Positions 8,122 to 17,648 of a stretch of 46,472 bases of DNA are shown one piece after another. A model generated the notes under the pieces. The model ran no database searches. It was given only the letters and a program-made list of their open reading frames with translations, and was not told where the DNA came from. Position numbers and translations under genes: made by a program. Numbering within the stretch: position 1 is the stretch's first letter; each line of letters opens with the position of its first letter. Source of the DNA: an uncultured Halomicronema sp. (GTDB taxonomy: Bacteria; Cyanobacteriota; Cyanobacteriia; Phormidesmidales; Phormidesmidaceae); contig CALCCA010000077.1 of NCBI GenBank assembly GCA_937899725.1, forward strand, positions 1-46,472, read 5' to 3'.

Positions 8122-8817
8122 CTAGCGCGGCGTCAACTTGGGTATCGCTCTCGCAGTCACGCCACCGTAAATCAGTCCACCAACAGCACCACAGAGCAGA
8201 ACTATTGGCAGGTCTCGGATGCTGTTGGGCGGCACCATGATGACTGTGTCTGCTTGCACAAGCTGCCATAGCAGTTGAGCGCTGAGCCAACCCAGCGATC
8301 GCCCCAACACATTAGCGACCCACCACCAGCGTAGACCGCGCATATGTCGAGCCAGCACCAAAACCTGACCGAGCCCGACACAGGCACCCACCATCGCACC
8401 CAGAAGAGAGCCCACAAAAAGCTCCGCAAACGGGATGAGAACTAAGATGAACAGCCCGAAGGTTGACAAGAGAAAGGTCGCTACTAGACCTAAAAATACG
8501 CCGAGATAACTGCCCAAAATACTGACCAGAACCCAGTGCCAAATCCTCAGCCTAGGGATTTTTTGGCGCAGCACGATCGCCTGCAATGGCCCGACGAGGG
8601 CACTGATGACCAACCCCGTCAGAAAAAGTTCTCGGCCAGAAAACTGGAAGCCTAGCAGCACCAACAGCGTGATCGCGATGGCAAATCCTAGAGTATTGAC
8701 CACTAGCCAAGACCGAACCGTCGGCGGGGAAGATTTGGATACAGGACGTTCAGACGCCTTTGATACTTGATTCGGAGGGGTAGGCAAATCAGACCGATCA
8801 GATTGCTCAGGACTCAT
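8122..8817 (-). CDS. Hypothetical polytopic membrane protein (full-length family member)
   Basis: A 231-residue protein. It has a polar, proline/serine-rich N-terminus of about 40 residues, then four or five hydrophobic segments. Glycine-rich helices (GSLLGAMVGACVGLGQ; LLCGAVGGLIYGGVTA) flank a conserved loop, RWWWVANVLGRSLGW. I do not recognise a function. The same pattern is found in the truncated copy at 9093-9482 and the scrap at 7074-7160, so this is the intact member of a local family. It probably sits in the plasma or thylakoid membrane. Confidence 0.75.
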   Translation of the reverse strand: MSPEQSDRSDLPTPPNQVSKASERPVSKSSPPTVRSWLVVNTLGFAIAITLLVLLGFQFSGRELFLTGLVISALVGPLQAIVLRQKIPRLRIWHWVLVSILGSYLGVFLGLVATFLLSTFGLFILVLIPFAELFVGSLLGAMVGACVGLGQVLVLARHMRGLRWWWVANVLGRSLGWLSAQLLWQLVQADTVIMVPPNSIRDLPIVLLCGAVGGLIYGGVTARAIPKLTPR

Positions 8818-9092
8818 AGGATTTTGTCGACGACCTTAGCCACAGCGGTACCATGCTAGACCGACCAGATCAGGATTGTCTTGGCAGAAATTGGGCCTCA
8901 ACAATGCCGCTTCAGGCCAGAGTTTTGGATGATTGAAGACTCACCGCCTCCCCCGGGAATGACCCAATCTTGGGGGTGTGGCAGCGGAGGTTCTGAGGAT
9001 TGAGACTTCAGGCAACAGAAAGCGAGTGCAACTGTGTCAGTTCGGTAGTAATCGATGAAGTGCTTGATTCAGCCAGAATTCTCGGGTGGTTT

Positions 9093-9482
9093 CTAAGCTG
9101 AAGGATCAGTCACAGAGCCCTGGCGTAGAGTAAGACTCGGCAATACTACAGCCGTTACGCCACCATAGATCAGCCCACCCACTACGCCACAGAGGAGTAT
9201 CTCCCAAACGGCCACATTCCCGATGCCATCGCCCACATTATTCATCAGCGGCTTTACGCCCAGCAGTTGCCATAAGAGGCGAGCGCTGAACCAACCAAGC
9301 GATCTTCCGAGCACACTGGCCCCCAACCACCGGCCTAGACCGTGCACCTGGCGAGCTAAGACCGCCATCTGACAGAGCCCCACACTCAGGCCCCCGATCG
9401 CGAGAGACAAAAGTTCAAACCAGAAGCTTAACCAATCAAGCCCAAAGATGATATGAACCAGAGCGACTGATCCAAGCAACAC
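9093..9482 (-). pseudogene. Paralogous membrane protein, N-terminus removed at the IS junction
   Basis: The 129 codons align with the C-terminal half of the 8122-8817 product: LGVLLGSVAL, GGLSVGLCQMAVLARQVHGL, WLGASVLGRSLGWFSARLLWQL and LLCGVVGGLIYGGVTA. The alignment begins exactly at the CCTAGGAG sequence bordering the IS5-like remnant. The missing N-terminal half is not found on the other side of the remnant, so insertion was accompanied by deletion or rearrangement. The GTG at the junction is unlikely to be a native start. Confidence 0.75.
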
Positions 9483-9497
9483 TCCTAGGGCGTGCCA

Positions 9498-10137
9498 TCA
9501 ATTAAGCCAAATGACGGCAGCGGCTAGATGAATTGCGCCTAAGAAGTTGCAAGCCGTCTTGTCGTAGCGTGTTGCAATGGCTCGGTATTGCTTAAGTTTA
9601 GCGAAGAAATTCTCGATTAAATGCCGTGCTTGATAGAGGTGTTGATCGTAGTCAATCGGCTCAGGGCGATTGGACTTGCTCGGAATCACCGGCTCGATGC
9701 CCTGGCACTTCAACACCGCTCTCATGCGTTCGTCAGCATCATCGGCTTTGTCGACCAGCAGCGCTTCGGCCTCGATATCAGCGATTAAGACATCCGCGCT
9801 TTGCAGGTCATGGGCTTGACCAACGGTCAGAAAGAATCCAGTCGGATTGCCCAACGCATCACAAGTGGCATGAATCTTCGTGCTCAGTCCACCTTTCGAA
9901 CGCCCGATGGCTTCATCGCCCCCCCTTTAGCCCCAGCCGAATGCTAGTCGCATCGATCATTGGGTATTCGGTGTCGCTGTCCTCGCAAAGGGCGGAAAAC
10001 ATCCGGAGCCAGAGGCCTTTCTTCGACCATCGACTAAAGCGTGTGTGGATGACCTCAACTGACCGAAGTGCTCTGGTAAGTCGCGCCAGGGAATACCGGC
10101 TCGGTAGCGATAAAGCACCGCTTCAACCAACAAGGGG
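9498..10137 (-). pseudogene. IS5-family transposase, truncated and frameshifted
   Basis: Three reading frames must be joined. The first is LLVEAVLYRYRAGIPWRDLP with EHFGQ. The second, after a shift near 10060, is VIHTRFSRWSKKGLWLRMF and EYPMIDATSIRLG. The third, after a shift in a 7-G run near 9920-9927, is DEAIGRSKGGLSTKIHATCD through to the end (118-residue open frame, with PEPIDYDQHLYQARHLIENF). The DDE motif Asp (MIDAT) and the C-terminal Glu (IENF) are recognisable. About 40 N-terminal residues are absent. The G-run shift resembles the two-frame organisation of some IS5 elements, but the other shift shows the copy is dead. Confidence 0.8.
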
Positions 10138-10151
10138 GCTAATGCCCCCTT
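10132..10151. terminator. Hairpin with T-rich flank
   Basis: AAGGGGGC-TAAT-GCCCCCTT is an 8-base-pair stem followed on the plus strand by TTGATTTGAG. It lies at the edge of the IS remnant. It could terminate transcription in either direction and is the second hairpin downstream of ahcY. Confidence 0.5.
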
Positions 10152-10171
10152 TGATTTGAGTTTTGAGTTTC

Positions 10172-10192
10172 GGGTTGGGCATTGCCCAACCC
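10172..10192 (-). terminator. Hairpin downstream of ahcY
   Basis: GGGTTGGGC-ATT-GCCCAACCC is a perfect 9-base-pair stem about 50 bases past the ahcY stop codon. No long T tract follows, so it may be an mRNA 3'-end stabiliser or a weak terminator. Confidence 0.5.
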
Positions 10193-10240
10193 TGACAAAC
10201 CACTGGCTGTCCTAGGAGCACTATATTAAGCGCAGATCCC

Positions 10241-11626
10241 TTAGTATTTGTAGCTTTCAGCCTTGAAGGGGCCGCTCATTGGCACGTTGATGTACTTGGC
10301 CTGAGTTTCGGTGAGGTGCGTGATGACGCCACCAAAGCCTTCCACCATGTAGCGAGCGACCTCTTCATCGAGATGCTTAGGCAGCACTTCAACCGTGATG
10401 GCAGCCGCTTTCTCAGACGCCGACTTGTCAGCAAACTTGCGTTCGTAAAGGAACATTTGCGCCAGCACCTGGTTCGCAAAGGAGCCATCCATGATGCGAG
10501 AGGGGTGGCCGGTGGCGTTCCCCAGGTTGACCAGACGGCCTTCTGCCAGCAGCAGTAAAAAATCAGCGCTGTCATCGCTGCGATACACCTGATGAACCTG
10601 CGGCTTGACCTCTTCCCACCGCCACACGCGCCGCATGAAAGCGGTGTCGATTTCGTTGTCGAAGTGGCCAATGTTGCAAACGACTGCACCCTTCTTGAGG
10701 TAGGTCAGCATGTTGGCATCACAGACGTTGACGTTGCCAGTGGAGGTGACCAGCAGGTCAGTATTACCCAACAAGGCTTTGTCGATGCTGGCAACGGTAC
10801 CGTCATTATTGCCGTTCAGGTAGGGCGAGACGACTTCGAAGCCATCCATGCAGGCCTGCATCGCGCAGATGGGGTCGCACTCGGTGATTTTGACGATCAT
10901 GCCTTCCTGCCGGAGGGAAGCGGCTGACCCTTTGCCCACGTCGCCGTAGCCAATGACAAGAGCTTTTTTGCCCGCCATCAGGTGATCGGTAGCGCGCTTG
11001 ATAGCGTCATTCAAGCTGTGGCGACAGCCATACTTGTTGTCGTTTTTGGCCTTGGTGACAGAATCATTGACGTTGATTGCAGGAACTTTGAGTTCGCCAG
11101 TTTCCACCATTTCCAGCAGGCGATGAACGCCGGTGGTGGTTTCTTCGGTGACGCCGTGAATCTTGTCCAGCATGGCCGGATAGGTTTCGTGAATGTGGCC
11201 GGTCAGGTCGCCGCCATCATCCAAAATCATGTTGGCATCCCATAAGTCACCCTCAGGGGTGCGGCAAGTCTGCTCAATGCACCACATATATTCGTCTTCG
11301 GTTTCACCCTTCCAGGCAAAGACGGGGGTACCCGCGGCCGCGATCGCGGCTGCGGCGTGGTTTTGGGTCGAGAAAATGTTGCAAGACGACCAGCGCACTT
11401 CTGCACCCAGAGCCTGCAGGGTTTCGATCAGCACTGCCGTCTGAATCGTCATGTGAATGCAGCCGATGATCTTCGCACCCTGTAAGGGCTTGCTTTCCTG
11501 ATATTTGTGGCGAATGGTCATCAGGGCGGGCATTTCGCCTTCGGCGATCGCAATTTCCTTCCGGCCCCACTCCGCCAGGGAGATATCGGCAACTTTATAG
11601 TCTTGCTTCAAAACTTGTGCAGTCAT
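10241..11626 (-). CDS. ahcY: S-adenosylhomocysteine hydrolase
   Basis: Cleaves S-adenosylhomocysteine to adenosine and homocysteine, using bound NAD, and so removes the product inhibitor of methyltransferases. The 461-residue protein has the substrate domain ([19 protein letters not shown]), [15 protein letters not shown], the catalytic-region motif [14 protein letters not shown], the NAD-binding GYGDVGKG, and the conserved C-terminal tail ending ESYKY. The length fits the longer bacterial subgroup. The gene follows metK by 68 bases on the same strand, forming a SAM-cycle unit. Confidence 0.95.
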   Translation of the reverse strand: MTAQVLKQDYKVADISLAEWGRKEIAIAEGEMPALMTIRHKYQESKPLQGAKIIGCIHMTIQTAVLIETLQALGAEVRWSSCNIFSTQNHAAAAIAAAGTPVFAWKGETEDEYMWCIEQTCRTPEGDLWDANMILDDGGDLTGHIHETYPAMLDKIHGVTEETTTGVHRLLEMVETGELKVPAINVNDSVTKAKNDNKYGCRHSLNDAIKRATDHLMAGKKALVIGYGDVGKGSAASLRQEGMIVKITECDPICAMQACMDGFEVVSPYLNGNNDGTVASIDKALLGNTDLLVTSTGNVNVCDANMLTYLKKGAVVCNIGHFDNEIDTAFMRRVWRWEEVKPQVHQVYRSDDSADFLLLLAEGRLVNLGNATGHPSRIMDGSFANQVLAQMFLYERKFADKSASEKAAAITVEVLPKHLDEEVARYMVEGFGGVITHLTETQAKYINVPMSGPFKAESYKY

Positions 11627-11694
11627 GGATTCCTTGTGAGTGAATTATAAGTGAGTGACTTTGAATGAGTGGGATTGAGTCAATGCTGACAGCT

Positions 11695-12849
11695 CTAAAG
11701 AGCGGCTTTGAGCGCGTCTGCCTTATCCGTCTTTTCCCAAGTCATGTCGGGCAGCTCTCGACCAAAGTGGCCATAGGCTGCCGTCTGACGGTAAATCGGA
11801 CGGCGTAAATCCAGCATATCGATTAATCCCTGCGGGCGCAGATCAAAATGCTCGCGCACTAACTTCGAAATGTCATCATTGCTGAGCTTGCCGGTGCCAA
11901 AGGTATTGATGGCAATCGAGGTGGGTTCAGAGACCCCGATCGCATAGGAAACTTGAATTTCGCACTTTTCAGCCAGACCCGCCGCGACAATGTTTTTCGC
12001 GACGTAGCGGCCCGCATAAGCCGCTGAGCGATCGACCTTTGACGGGTCTTTGCCGGAGAATGCTCCGCCTCCGTGCCGGGCCATGCCCCCGTAGGTGTCG
12101 ACAATGATTTTGCGGCCCGTCAGCCCGCAGTCACCCACCGGCCCGCCAATGATGAACTGCCCCGTCGGGTTGATGTGATATTGCGTCTCCACATGGAACC
12201 ACTCGCTAGGCAACACGGGCTTGATGATTTCCTCCATCACCGCTTCGCGAATCTCCGTCAGCGAGACATCGGGGTCATGCTGGGTCGAGAGCACTACGGC
12301 ATCGACCGCGACCGGTTTGCCCGCTTCGTAGCGCAGGGTGATTTGGCTTTTGGCATCGGGTCGCAGCCACGAGAGCGTGCCGTTTTTACGCAGCTCGGCC
12401 TGCCGTTCAACTAAGCGATGGGCGTAGTAAAGCGGGGCGGGCATCAGCACGTCGGTTTCGTTCGTGGCGTAACCAAACATCAGCCCTTGGTCACCCGCAC
12501 CGAGGTCTTTGTCCGCCGCTTCGTCAACGCCGATCGCAATGTCAGAAGACTGTTTACCAATGGCATTGATGACGGCACAAGAGGCCCCGTCAAAGCCCAC
12601 ATCAGAGCTGTCATAGCCAATGTCTAAGATCACCTCGCGAACCACATCTTCGAGGTCAACATAAGTGCTGGTGCGCACTTCTCCCGCGACGATCACCATC
12701 CCCGTTTTGACTAGGGTTTCGACCGCTACTCGAGAATGCACATCGTCTTTCAAAATTGCGTCAAGAATCGCGTCAGAAACCTGGTCGGCCATTTTGTCAG
12801 GATGGCCTGCTGACACCGACTCTGACGTAAAAATGCTGTATTCACTCAT
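11695..12849 (-). CDS. metK: S-adenosylmethionine synthetase
   Basis: Makes SAM from methionine and ATP. From the chosen ATG ([20 protein letters not shown]) the protein has 384 residues, the normal length. It shows the ATP motif [12 protein letters not shown], the P-loop-like [16 protein letters not shown], and DIGYDSS near residue 75. The frame is open 46 codons upstream, but that extension is not conserved in the family and I reject it. No strong ribosome site is visible. It precedes ahcY, so SAM synthesis and SAH removal are probably co-transcribed. Confidence 0.95.
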   Translation of the reverse strand: MSEYSIFTSESVSAGHPDKMADQVSDAILDAILKDDVHSRVAVETLVKTGMVIVAGEVRTSTYVDLEDVVREVILDIGYDSSDVGFDGASCAVINAIGKQSSDIAIGVDEAADKDLGAGDQGLMFGYATNETDVLMPAPLYYAHRLVERQAELRKNGTLSWLRPDAKSQITLRYEAGKPVAVDAVVLSTQHDPDVSLTEIREAVMEEIIKPVLPSEWFHVETQYHINPTGQFIIGGPVGDCGLTGRKIIVDTYGGMARHGGGAFSGKDPSKVDRSAAYAGRYVAKNIVAAGLAEKCEIQVSYAIGVSEPTSIAINTFGTGKLSNDDISKLVREHFDLRPQGLIDMLDLRRPIYRQTAAYGHFGRELPDMTWEKTDKADALKAAL

Positions 12850-13331
12850 GCTGTATCTGGGGGGTAAATCAATAGGGTAAGGCGATATTCGTCCCCATAT
12901 CCTATCCGTTTTCAGCAATAATTCAGTCATTAAATTAGGGACAGTGACCCATGATGCTGGCGCGCCGCTTCGAACGATGAAAACCACAGGGAGCAGCTGC
13001 GCAGCAATCCACCCAATTCAGTTTGTTTTCAGCGTCTGCAGGCTTCTCGACGCCGATCTCAGATGCGCACCGATGTGAGCAGTGGCATTAGTTGAACGGA
13101 GGGCACCGCGATCGCCACTGTCGCCCCGTAAACCCTGATTTCCGATCGTTTCTTACCGCAAATCGTCACTCAGTCCAGGTATCTCGCATGGCGGCAATCA
13201 CCCTTTGATCCGTTCCTCAATTCGGGCTTTCAACTTTTGCCATCTCAGCCAAAAGGTAGATTGTGCTAGAGGTTTCAGGGAAATGCCCCTAGAATTTTGT
13301 CATCGTTGTATTGCTCATTTGGCACCCATTG
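12850..13331. other. Divergent intergenic region upstream of metK
   Basis: About 480 bases between metK (minus) and the EcsC-like gene (plus). I see no gene, no convincing riboswitch fold and no long inverted repeat. Promoters for both flanking genes must lie here but are not identifiable with confidence. Confidence 0.5.
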
Positions 13332-14045
13332 ATGACCTCTCAACCGCCCCCGCCCCATAGTCCTGATGCCGCCGTTGACCAAGTTGCTCGGGCGATGACA
13401 GCAATGACAACGATGCTACAAACCGGAGTCAACGCGGCGGGCGATGCCTGCGTCGACGTGATCTATCCGGCGATTAATCAGGCAACACAGCTAGTCGGCA
13501 ACACCGTCGCCCCGATCGCTGATATCCCCTTCATCAAATATGCCACCGCAGTGCCGGGGTTGAGTTGGTTGCTGGCAGCGGTGGGCCAGGTCAATGCTGA
13601 CAAGGTGCGCCAAGAGGTTGCTACCCTGCGGGCTGAGCACCCGTTAGACACCGACGAACAACTGGTGCAGCGAGTGATTAGCCAAACGACCTGGCGCGCT
13701 GCCCAAGTCGGCTTGCTGACCAATATCATTCCGCCCGTGGCCGCACTGTTGTTTGCAATCGATTTAGGTGCGATCGCGGCCCTACAAGCAGAAATGATCT
13801 ACAAAATTGCGGCGATTTACGGCTTTTCGACCGAAGATGCCGCCCGACGTGGTGAAGTTTTGGCGATTTGGGCAGTGTTCACCGGCAGTTCTGGCACTCT
13901 CAAATCTGGCCTGAGCTTTTTAGAAATTTTGCCGGGAGTGGGTACGGCCATCGGTGTTTCCTCGGATGCGGCGCTAATCTACACTGTCGGCTTTTTGGCC
14001 AGTCGCTACTACACAGTCAAGCTGACTCGTGAACCGATGATTTAG
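13332..14045 (+). CDS. EcsC/DUF697-like hydrophobic protein
   Basis: A protein of about 237 residues. It has a proline-rich N-terminus, an amphipathic segment (about 20-70), and two hydrophobic regions: one around AALLFAIDLGAIAALQAEM and one around ILPGVGTAIGVSSDAALIYTVGFLASRYY. The helix-rich pattern, YKIAAIYGFSTEDAARRGEVL and the glycine-rich GVGTAIG segment recall EcsC or DUF697 proteins. That assignment is by general pattern only. I chose the ATG at 13332 over a TTG seven codons earlier. No ribosome site is apparent. It stands alone. Confidence 0.6.
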   Translation: MTSQPPPPHSPDAAVDQVARAMTAMTTMLQTGVNAAGDACVDVIYPAINQATQLVGNTVAPIADIPFIKYATAVPGLSWLLAAVGQVNADKVRQEVATLRAEHPLDTDEQLVQRVISQTTWRAAQVGLLTNIIPPVAALLFAIDLGAIAALQAEMIYKIAAIYGFSTEDAARRGEVLAIWAVFTGSSGTLKSGLSFLEILPGVGTAIGVSSDAALIYTVGFLASRYYTVKLTREPMI

Positions 14046-14438
14046 CACCTGCAACAGTCGGGTAGCACGCCAGCCAAGGGAGCCTCAGGATTGCTGCCAG
14101 CTGTCTCATCCGGCCTCTGTGCAATCTTGTGAGTGACCTGGTGGCGATCGCGCCTTATGCGTCGGCTCGGCCTGAGTAAACTTGATGGCAGCGACCCGGT
14201 TACGGCCAGCCCCCCCCGCCCCGACTGGCTACTCCAACTCTGAACTGGGATTTGAATGCCATCACCAGGGGAATTTTGCCCCCTCTAAGGGATAGCCCGG
14301 AGGGAATTTCAGGAAAACCGTCCCATTTTAGAAAGTTGTCATAAAATTACGGTCGTGCTAGTGCGCTTTCCCACGTTTGAAAGGGCCGGTCTGTCACTTC
14401 AAGAAAATTCTCTGCGAGTATTAAGTAGGCGGTTGAAG
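14046..14438. other. Intergenic region with possible promoter
   Basis: No gene is seen. GTTGTCATAAAATTACG near 14334-14350 is A+T rich and could contain a minus-10-like TAAAAT for the downstream secreted-protein gene. This is weak evidence. Confidence 0.35.
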
Positions 14439-15545
14439 ATGAAGAGCAAGAAAATGCAGTCCTCCGTTGGTTCTCTCGGTAAAGTTGCCTCTGGCCTGAC
14501 ACTGGCATCGACCTTCTTACTGAGTTCAGTCGTCGGTTTAAGTGGGGTGCTCGCTGCCAACGAAGGGCTCGTTTTGCGGGAGACCGGGACTTCTGTGCTG
14601 GAAAATGCCGATGGTCTGCTGGCTCAAACCGCCCCCGATGCCACGATTCTCAATTTCGGTACGGCTGACTACTCAGTCCGGGTCTTCAGGGAAGGCGGTG
14701 CCCTTAAAATGAACGTTTTTGACGCGTCTCAAGATTTGCTGCGGGTCAACGCATTGCCGACCACCTTTACGATCCGCAATGGTCGAGGGGCCTACATCAC
14801 CACAGGCGATTACAGTGGCCGCCAAGCCACCTATGTCGCCGAAGTGTTTCCCAACCGCACGGCCGCGCTACAAATTGTGGATGGGGCTAACACCGTCATT
14901 GCCAGTCAACCCTCTGGCAACGTCGCTGTTTTTGCTGTACCCGAATCAGACCTGGTGCAAGTGCGGCAAGACACCGTGCTCAACTTTGAGACGTCGAGCT
15001 ATTCCGTGCGGGTATTTCAACGAGACGGCCAGCGCTTTATGAACGTCTTTAACAAGTTCACCGGACAACAAGATTTGAACGGTACGGCGGCGAGTGTCGC
15101 AGAGCCGATGTTTCCCTACGAAAATGCCGTCAGCTATGTGGCCTCTGGCCAGAGTAACGGTCAACCGGTGGAATACTTTGCGCGCATTGAGAGTTCCGGA
15201 CGCACGGTTTTAGAAATCTTTAACGTCAACGGACAGCGACTGTTTCAAGAGCCAGGAGTCGGCGAAGTGGTGGTCAACATTCCCGAGCAAGATTTGCCCA
15301 CCGGCGTAGAAAGCATTGACCGGGTTGACGATGCCTATGTTGCCGCCGTGTTTGGTGATGACAACACCCTGAATGAAGTCAGGCAGCTGTTCCCGGAAGC
15401 GTTTATGGATAGCTCGCGCCAAGGAGACTTTATTAATGCTGGGGCCTATGCGAGCCAGGATGAAGCGACCCTGCGGGTACTCGAATTGCGAGCGCGGGGA
15501 TTTCAAAATGCTCGGGTCGTTTTCCGCGATGTGCGCTATCGCTAG
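14439..15545 (+). CDS. Secreted protein with duplicated domain and SPOR-like C-terminus
   Basis: 368 residues from MKSKKMQSSVG. It has a signal peptide (hydrophobic LTLASTFLLSSVVGLSGVLA), then two repeated modules, ILNFGTADYSVRVFREGG (about residue 68) and VLNFETSSYSVRVFQRDG (about residue 187). The C-terminal segment, FINAGAYASQDEATLRVLEL followed by ARGFQNARVVF, resembles a SPOR-type peptidoglycan-binding fold. It is therefore probably periplasmic or cell-wall associated. The frame is open 28 codons upstream, but only this start places the signal peptide correctly. The function is unknown; the module duplication is visible at both DNA and protein level. Confidence 0.75.
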   Translation: MKSKKMQSSVGSLGKVASGLTLASTFLLSSVVGLSGVLAANEGLVLRETGTSVLENADGLLAQTAPDATILNFGTADYSVRVFREGGALKMNVFDASQDLLRVNALPTTFTIRNGRGAYITTGDYSGRQATYVAEVFPNRTAALQIVDGANTVIASQPSGNVAVFAVPESDLVQVRQDTVLNFETSSYSVRVFQRDGQRFMNVFNKFTGQQDLNGTAASVAEPMFPYENAVSYVASGQSNGQPVEYFARIESSGRTVLEIFNVNGQRLFQEPGVGEVVVNIPEQDLPTGVESIDRVDDAYVAAVFGDDNTLNEVRQLFPEAFMDSSRQGDFINAGAYASQDEATLRVLELRARGFQNARVVFRDVRYR

Positions 15546-15604
15546 GTAGCGCTCCTCATGGGAGCAGCTGAGCAGTCTCTCTGGGGAAGGCTGCGGGCCG
15601 ACGG

Positions 15605-16504
15605 CTAATCAGTCGCTCGGCAATAATCGGGTAGGCGCTGCCGCCAAATGGCATCGGCAACCTTGCAGACTTCTACCATGGCTTGACCGTCGTGTACTCG
15701 GAGAATGTCGGCGCCACCGGCGATCGCTGCACAGCAGGCTGCCGCCGTGCCCCAGCCCCGTGCTTGGGGATCAGGTTGATTGAGCAGCCAGCCGATAAAG
15801 CTTTTACGCGACGGGCCCACCAGGATAGGGCACTGCAGCCCTCGCAATTGGGGAATTTCTCGCAGAATTTCGAGGTTCTGCGGATAGCGTTTGGCAAACC
15901 CAATGCCCGGATCAATGGCGATTTGACTGTGACTGAGGCCAGCCGCTTGGGCCGTTTTGACCTGGCGTTCTAAAAAGTCAGCGATCTCACCCATGAGATC
16001 GCTGTAGTGGGTGTTTTGCTGCATCGTCTTGGGGGTGCCGCGCAGATGCATCAAAATAATGGGCACGCCCAGATCCGCCACGGTAGAAAACATGGCGGCG
16101 TCAAACGTGCCGCCAGAAATATCGTTGACGATATCGGCTCCGGCCCGCACTGCCGCTCGGGCGACTTCTGATTGAGTCGTATCGACCGAGATTACCGCCT
16201 GCGCTAATTCGCGATCAGTACTCTGGCGAATCGCTTCGATCACGGGCACTACCCGCCGCAGCTCGGCCTCAATCGGAATCTGCTCTGCCCCAGGACGGCT
16301 CGACTGACCGCCGATATCAAGCAGATCTACACCGGCTGCCAGTAGCTGTTGCGCTTGATTGATGGCGGCCTCGACCGTGTTGAACAGGCCGCCATCGCTA
16401 AAGCTGTCAGGAGTGACATTGAGCACCCCCATGACATAGGTGCGATCGCCCCAACGAAAGAGGTGATCGCGCAAAACCCAAGGAGAGAGGGATGCGATCG
16501 TCAT
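15605..16504 (-). CDS. folP: Dihydropteroate synthase
   Basis: Condenses p-aminobenzoate with dihydropterin pyrophosphate in folate synthesis. It is 299 residues from the chosen ATG. Hallmarks are MGVLNVTPDSFSDGG (pterin/pyrophosphate loop), DIGGQSSRPGA, NDISGG, DPGIGFAK and GPSRKSFIG. The upstream extension of the frame (44 codons, MMACFLSD...) is not family-like and I rejected it. It belongs to the same pathway as folE at the left end, but the two are 15 kb apart. The next gene downstream is convergent. Confidence 0.94.
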   Translation of the reverse strand: MTIASLSPWVLRDHLFRWGDRTYVMGVLNVTPDSFSDGGLFNTVEAAINQAQQLLAAGVDLLDIGGQSSRPGAEQIPIEAELRRVVPVIEAIRQSTDRELAQAVISVDTTQSEVARAAVRAGADIVNDISGGTFDAAMFSTVADLGVPIILMHLRGTPKTMQQNTHYSDLMGEIADFLERQVKTAQAAGLSHSQIAIDPGIGFAKRYPQNLEILREIPQLRGLQCPILVGPSRKSFIGWLLNQPDPQARGWGTAAACCAAIAGGADILRVHDGQAMVEVCKVADAIWRQRLPDYCRATD

Positions 16505-16693
16505 GGTCAAGCCTTTCAGGAAGATACCAAGAGCTAGCTTGCCACAGCGCCTAACCCAGCGATAAAAATCTAGCCGAACTTTTTCAGCAGGGCCAGTCAT
16601 CGACTCAGCACTGTCACTAAGGAAACAGGCCATCACGCCCGTGTAAGGACTTCAGCGAGGGCGGTGAACGATGACTAGATGAGTCGTTTGCCC

Positions 16694-16730
16694 GGTTATG
16701 GATGACCGCGAGGGTCGGCAATCCATAACC
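16694..16730. repeat. Strong hairpin upstream of folP
   Basis: GGTTATGGAT (16694-16703) is perfectly complementary to ATCCATAACC (16721-16730), and an inner GACC/GGGTC can extend the fold. There is no T tract. It sits between the 65-codon frame and folP on the minus strand, so it could be a leader structure for folP or an end-of-transcript element. Confidence 0.5.
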
Positions 16731-16778
16731 TACCGCACATCGGCTTTAGAGCGTCTCATAGAGAAGCTGGCAACCGCC

Positions 16779-16976
16779 TCAATCAGTCGTGAGATGCAGC
16801 GATCGCGTAAACAACCGACGTCTGAAGGCGTCTAGCTTAGGAGCCAACTTGGGTGATTCTTGAACGTAGCGATCGCATTCTTTAAGCCGCGCTAGCAGCT
16901 TATACATGTGAGTATCGTTGGCGGCCAGTGCCGCTGGCAGACAGTCAACTTTTTGTTTACAGGTAGTACAAAGCAT
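16779..16976 (-). CDS. Small cysteine-containing protein (possible)
   Basis: A 65-residue frame starting MLCTTCKQKVDC and followed by a helical, charged segment (YKLLARLKECDRYVQESP). The CxxC plus two further cysteines look like a small metal-binding or redox motif rather than random sequence. No clear ribosome site or neighbour supports it. I do not recognise the family; coding status is uncertain. Confidence 0.4.
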   Translation of the reverse strand: MLCTTCKQKVDCLPAALAANDTHMYKLLARLKECDRYVQESPKLAPKLDAFRRRLFTRSLHLTTD

Positions 16977-17648
16977 GTGGGTTAAACCTCTGCCTGTGGC
17001 CTCGGTGTACGGGAATCCTGAGTGAAGTGTTGGTCTATATCAATACAAGCCGAAGTTATCGTTTCCCGAAGGTTAGGAAAGTCAATAGTGAACATATGCG
17101 TCGGTCAATGGAAAATCCACTGCCATCGACAGGATGCCCTACCTAGTCAAGGATCAATCAGCAGCGGGAAGGGCGATCGCTGGGGACGCATTTGTAGATT
17201 ACACCTTCTATATAGTGACGAATTAAAAATATAAGTGCCCCCGATTTGTGTAAAGAAAATTCGAAGAATGGCTGTTCTCTATTTGATCCCCATGAACTGT
17301 ACGTTTTCTTGCAGAACTGGGCGCTGGTCTGACCCTTCAAAGCAGAACATGCCAGCATAGAAGTGTGGCAAATGAGTCTACAGATCGGCAAAAATCTATA
17401 CTTTTCTGAAGCTAAAACAAGTAATTGAAATGTAGATTACGGCAATTGTAGTTTTAGTCACAAAACTTTGGGATTCTAAGTTTTGTGATGCAATTGATTT
17501 TGGCTGACGGCCCAAAGAGCGCCTATGAGGTAGGCCGAAGTATTTGTGCAGATGACCTCAAATTGCCTCGGTGTGAGGTTTAGAAACGGCATTTTTAGTC
17601 ACCTGACGACTCCTTTGCCGCGTGGTCTTTTGCAATCGGAGAATAATC
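16977..17648. other. Gene-poor region with a perfect 11-base hairpin
   Basis: No convincing gene is seen. TCACAAAACTT (17458-17468) and AAGTTTTGTGA (17478-17488) form a perfect 11-base-pair stem with a 9-base loop. The flanks are A+T rich. It lies about 160 bases before the pentapeptide gene and may be an operator or leader structure. Confidence 0.45.

Larger units (their letters stand above)
9483..10215 (-). mobile_element. IS5-family (IS427/IS1031-like) remnant
   Basis: It contains the degraded transposase described separately. The left edge is sharp: paralogue homology ends at CTCCTAGG and IS sequence starts at about GGCGTGCCATCAATTA. At the right, CCTAGGAG recurs at about 10210-10217, possibly a target duplication, but the expected terminal inverted repeat is only weakly matched and the transposase N-terminus is missing. 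The right boundary is therefore uncertain. Confidence 0.6.
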
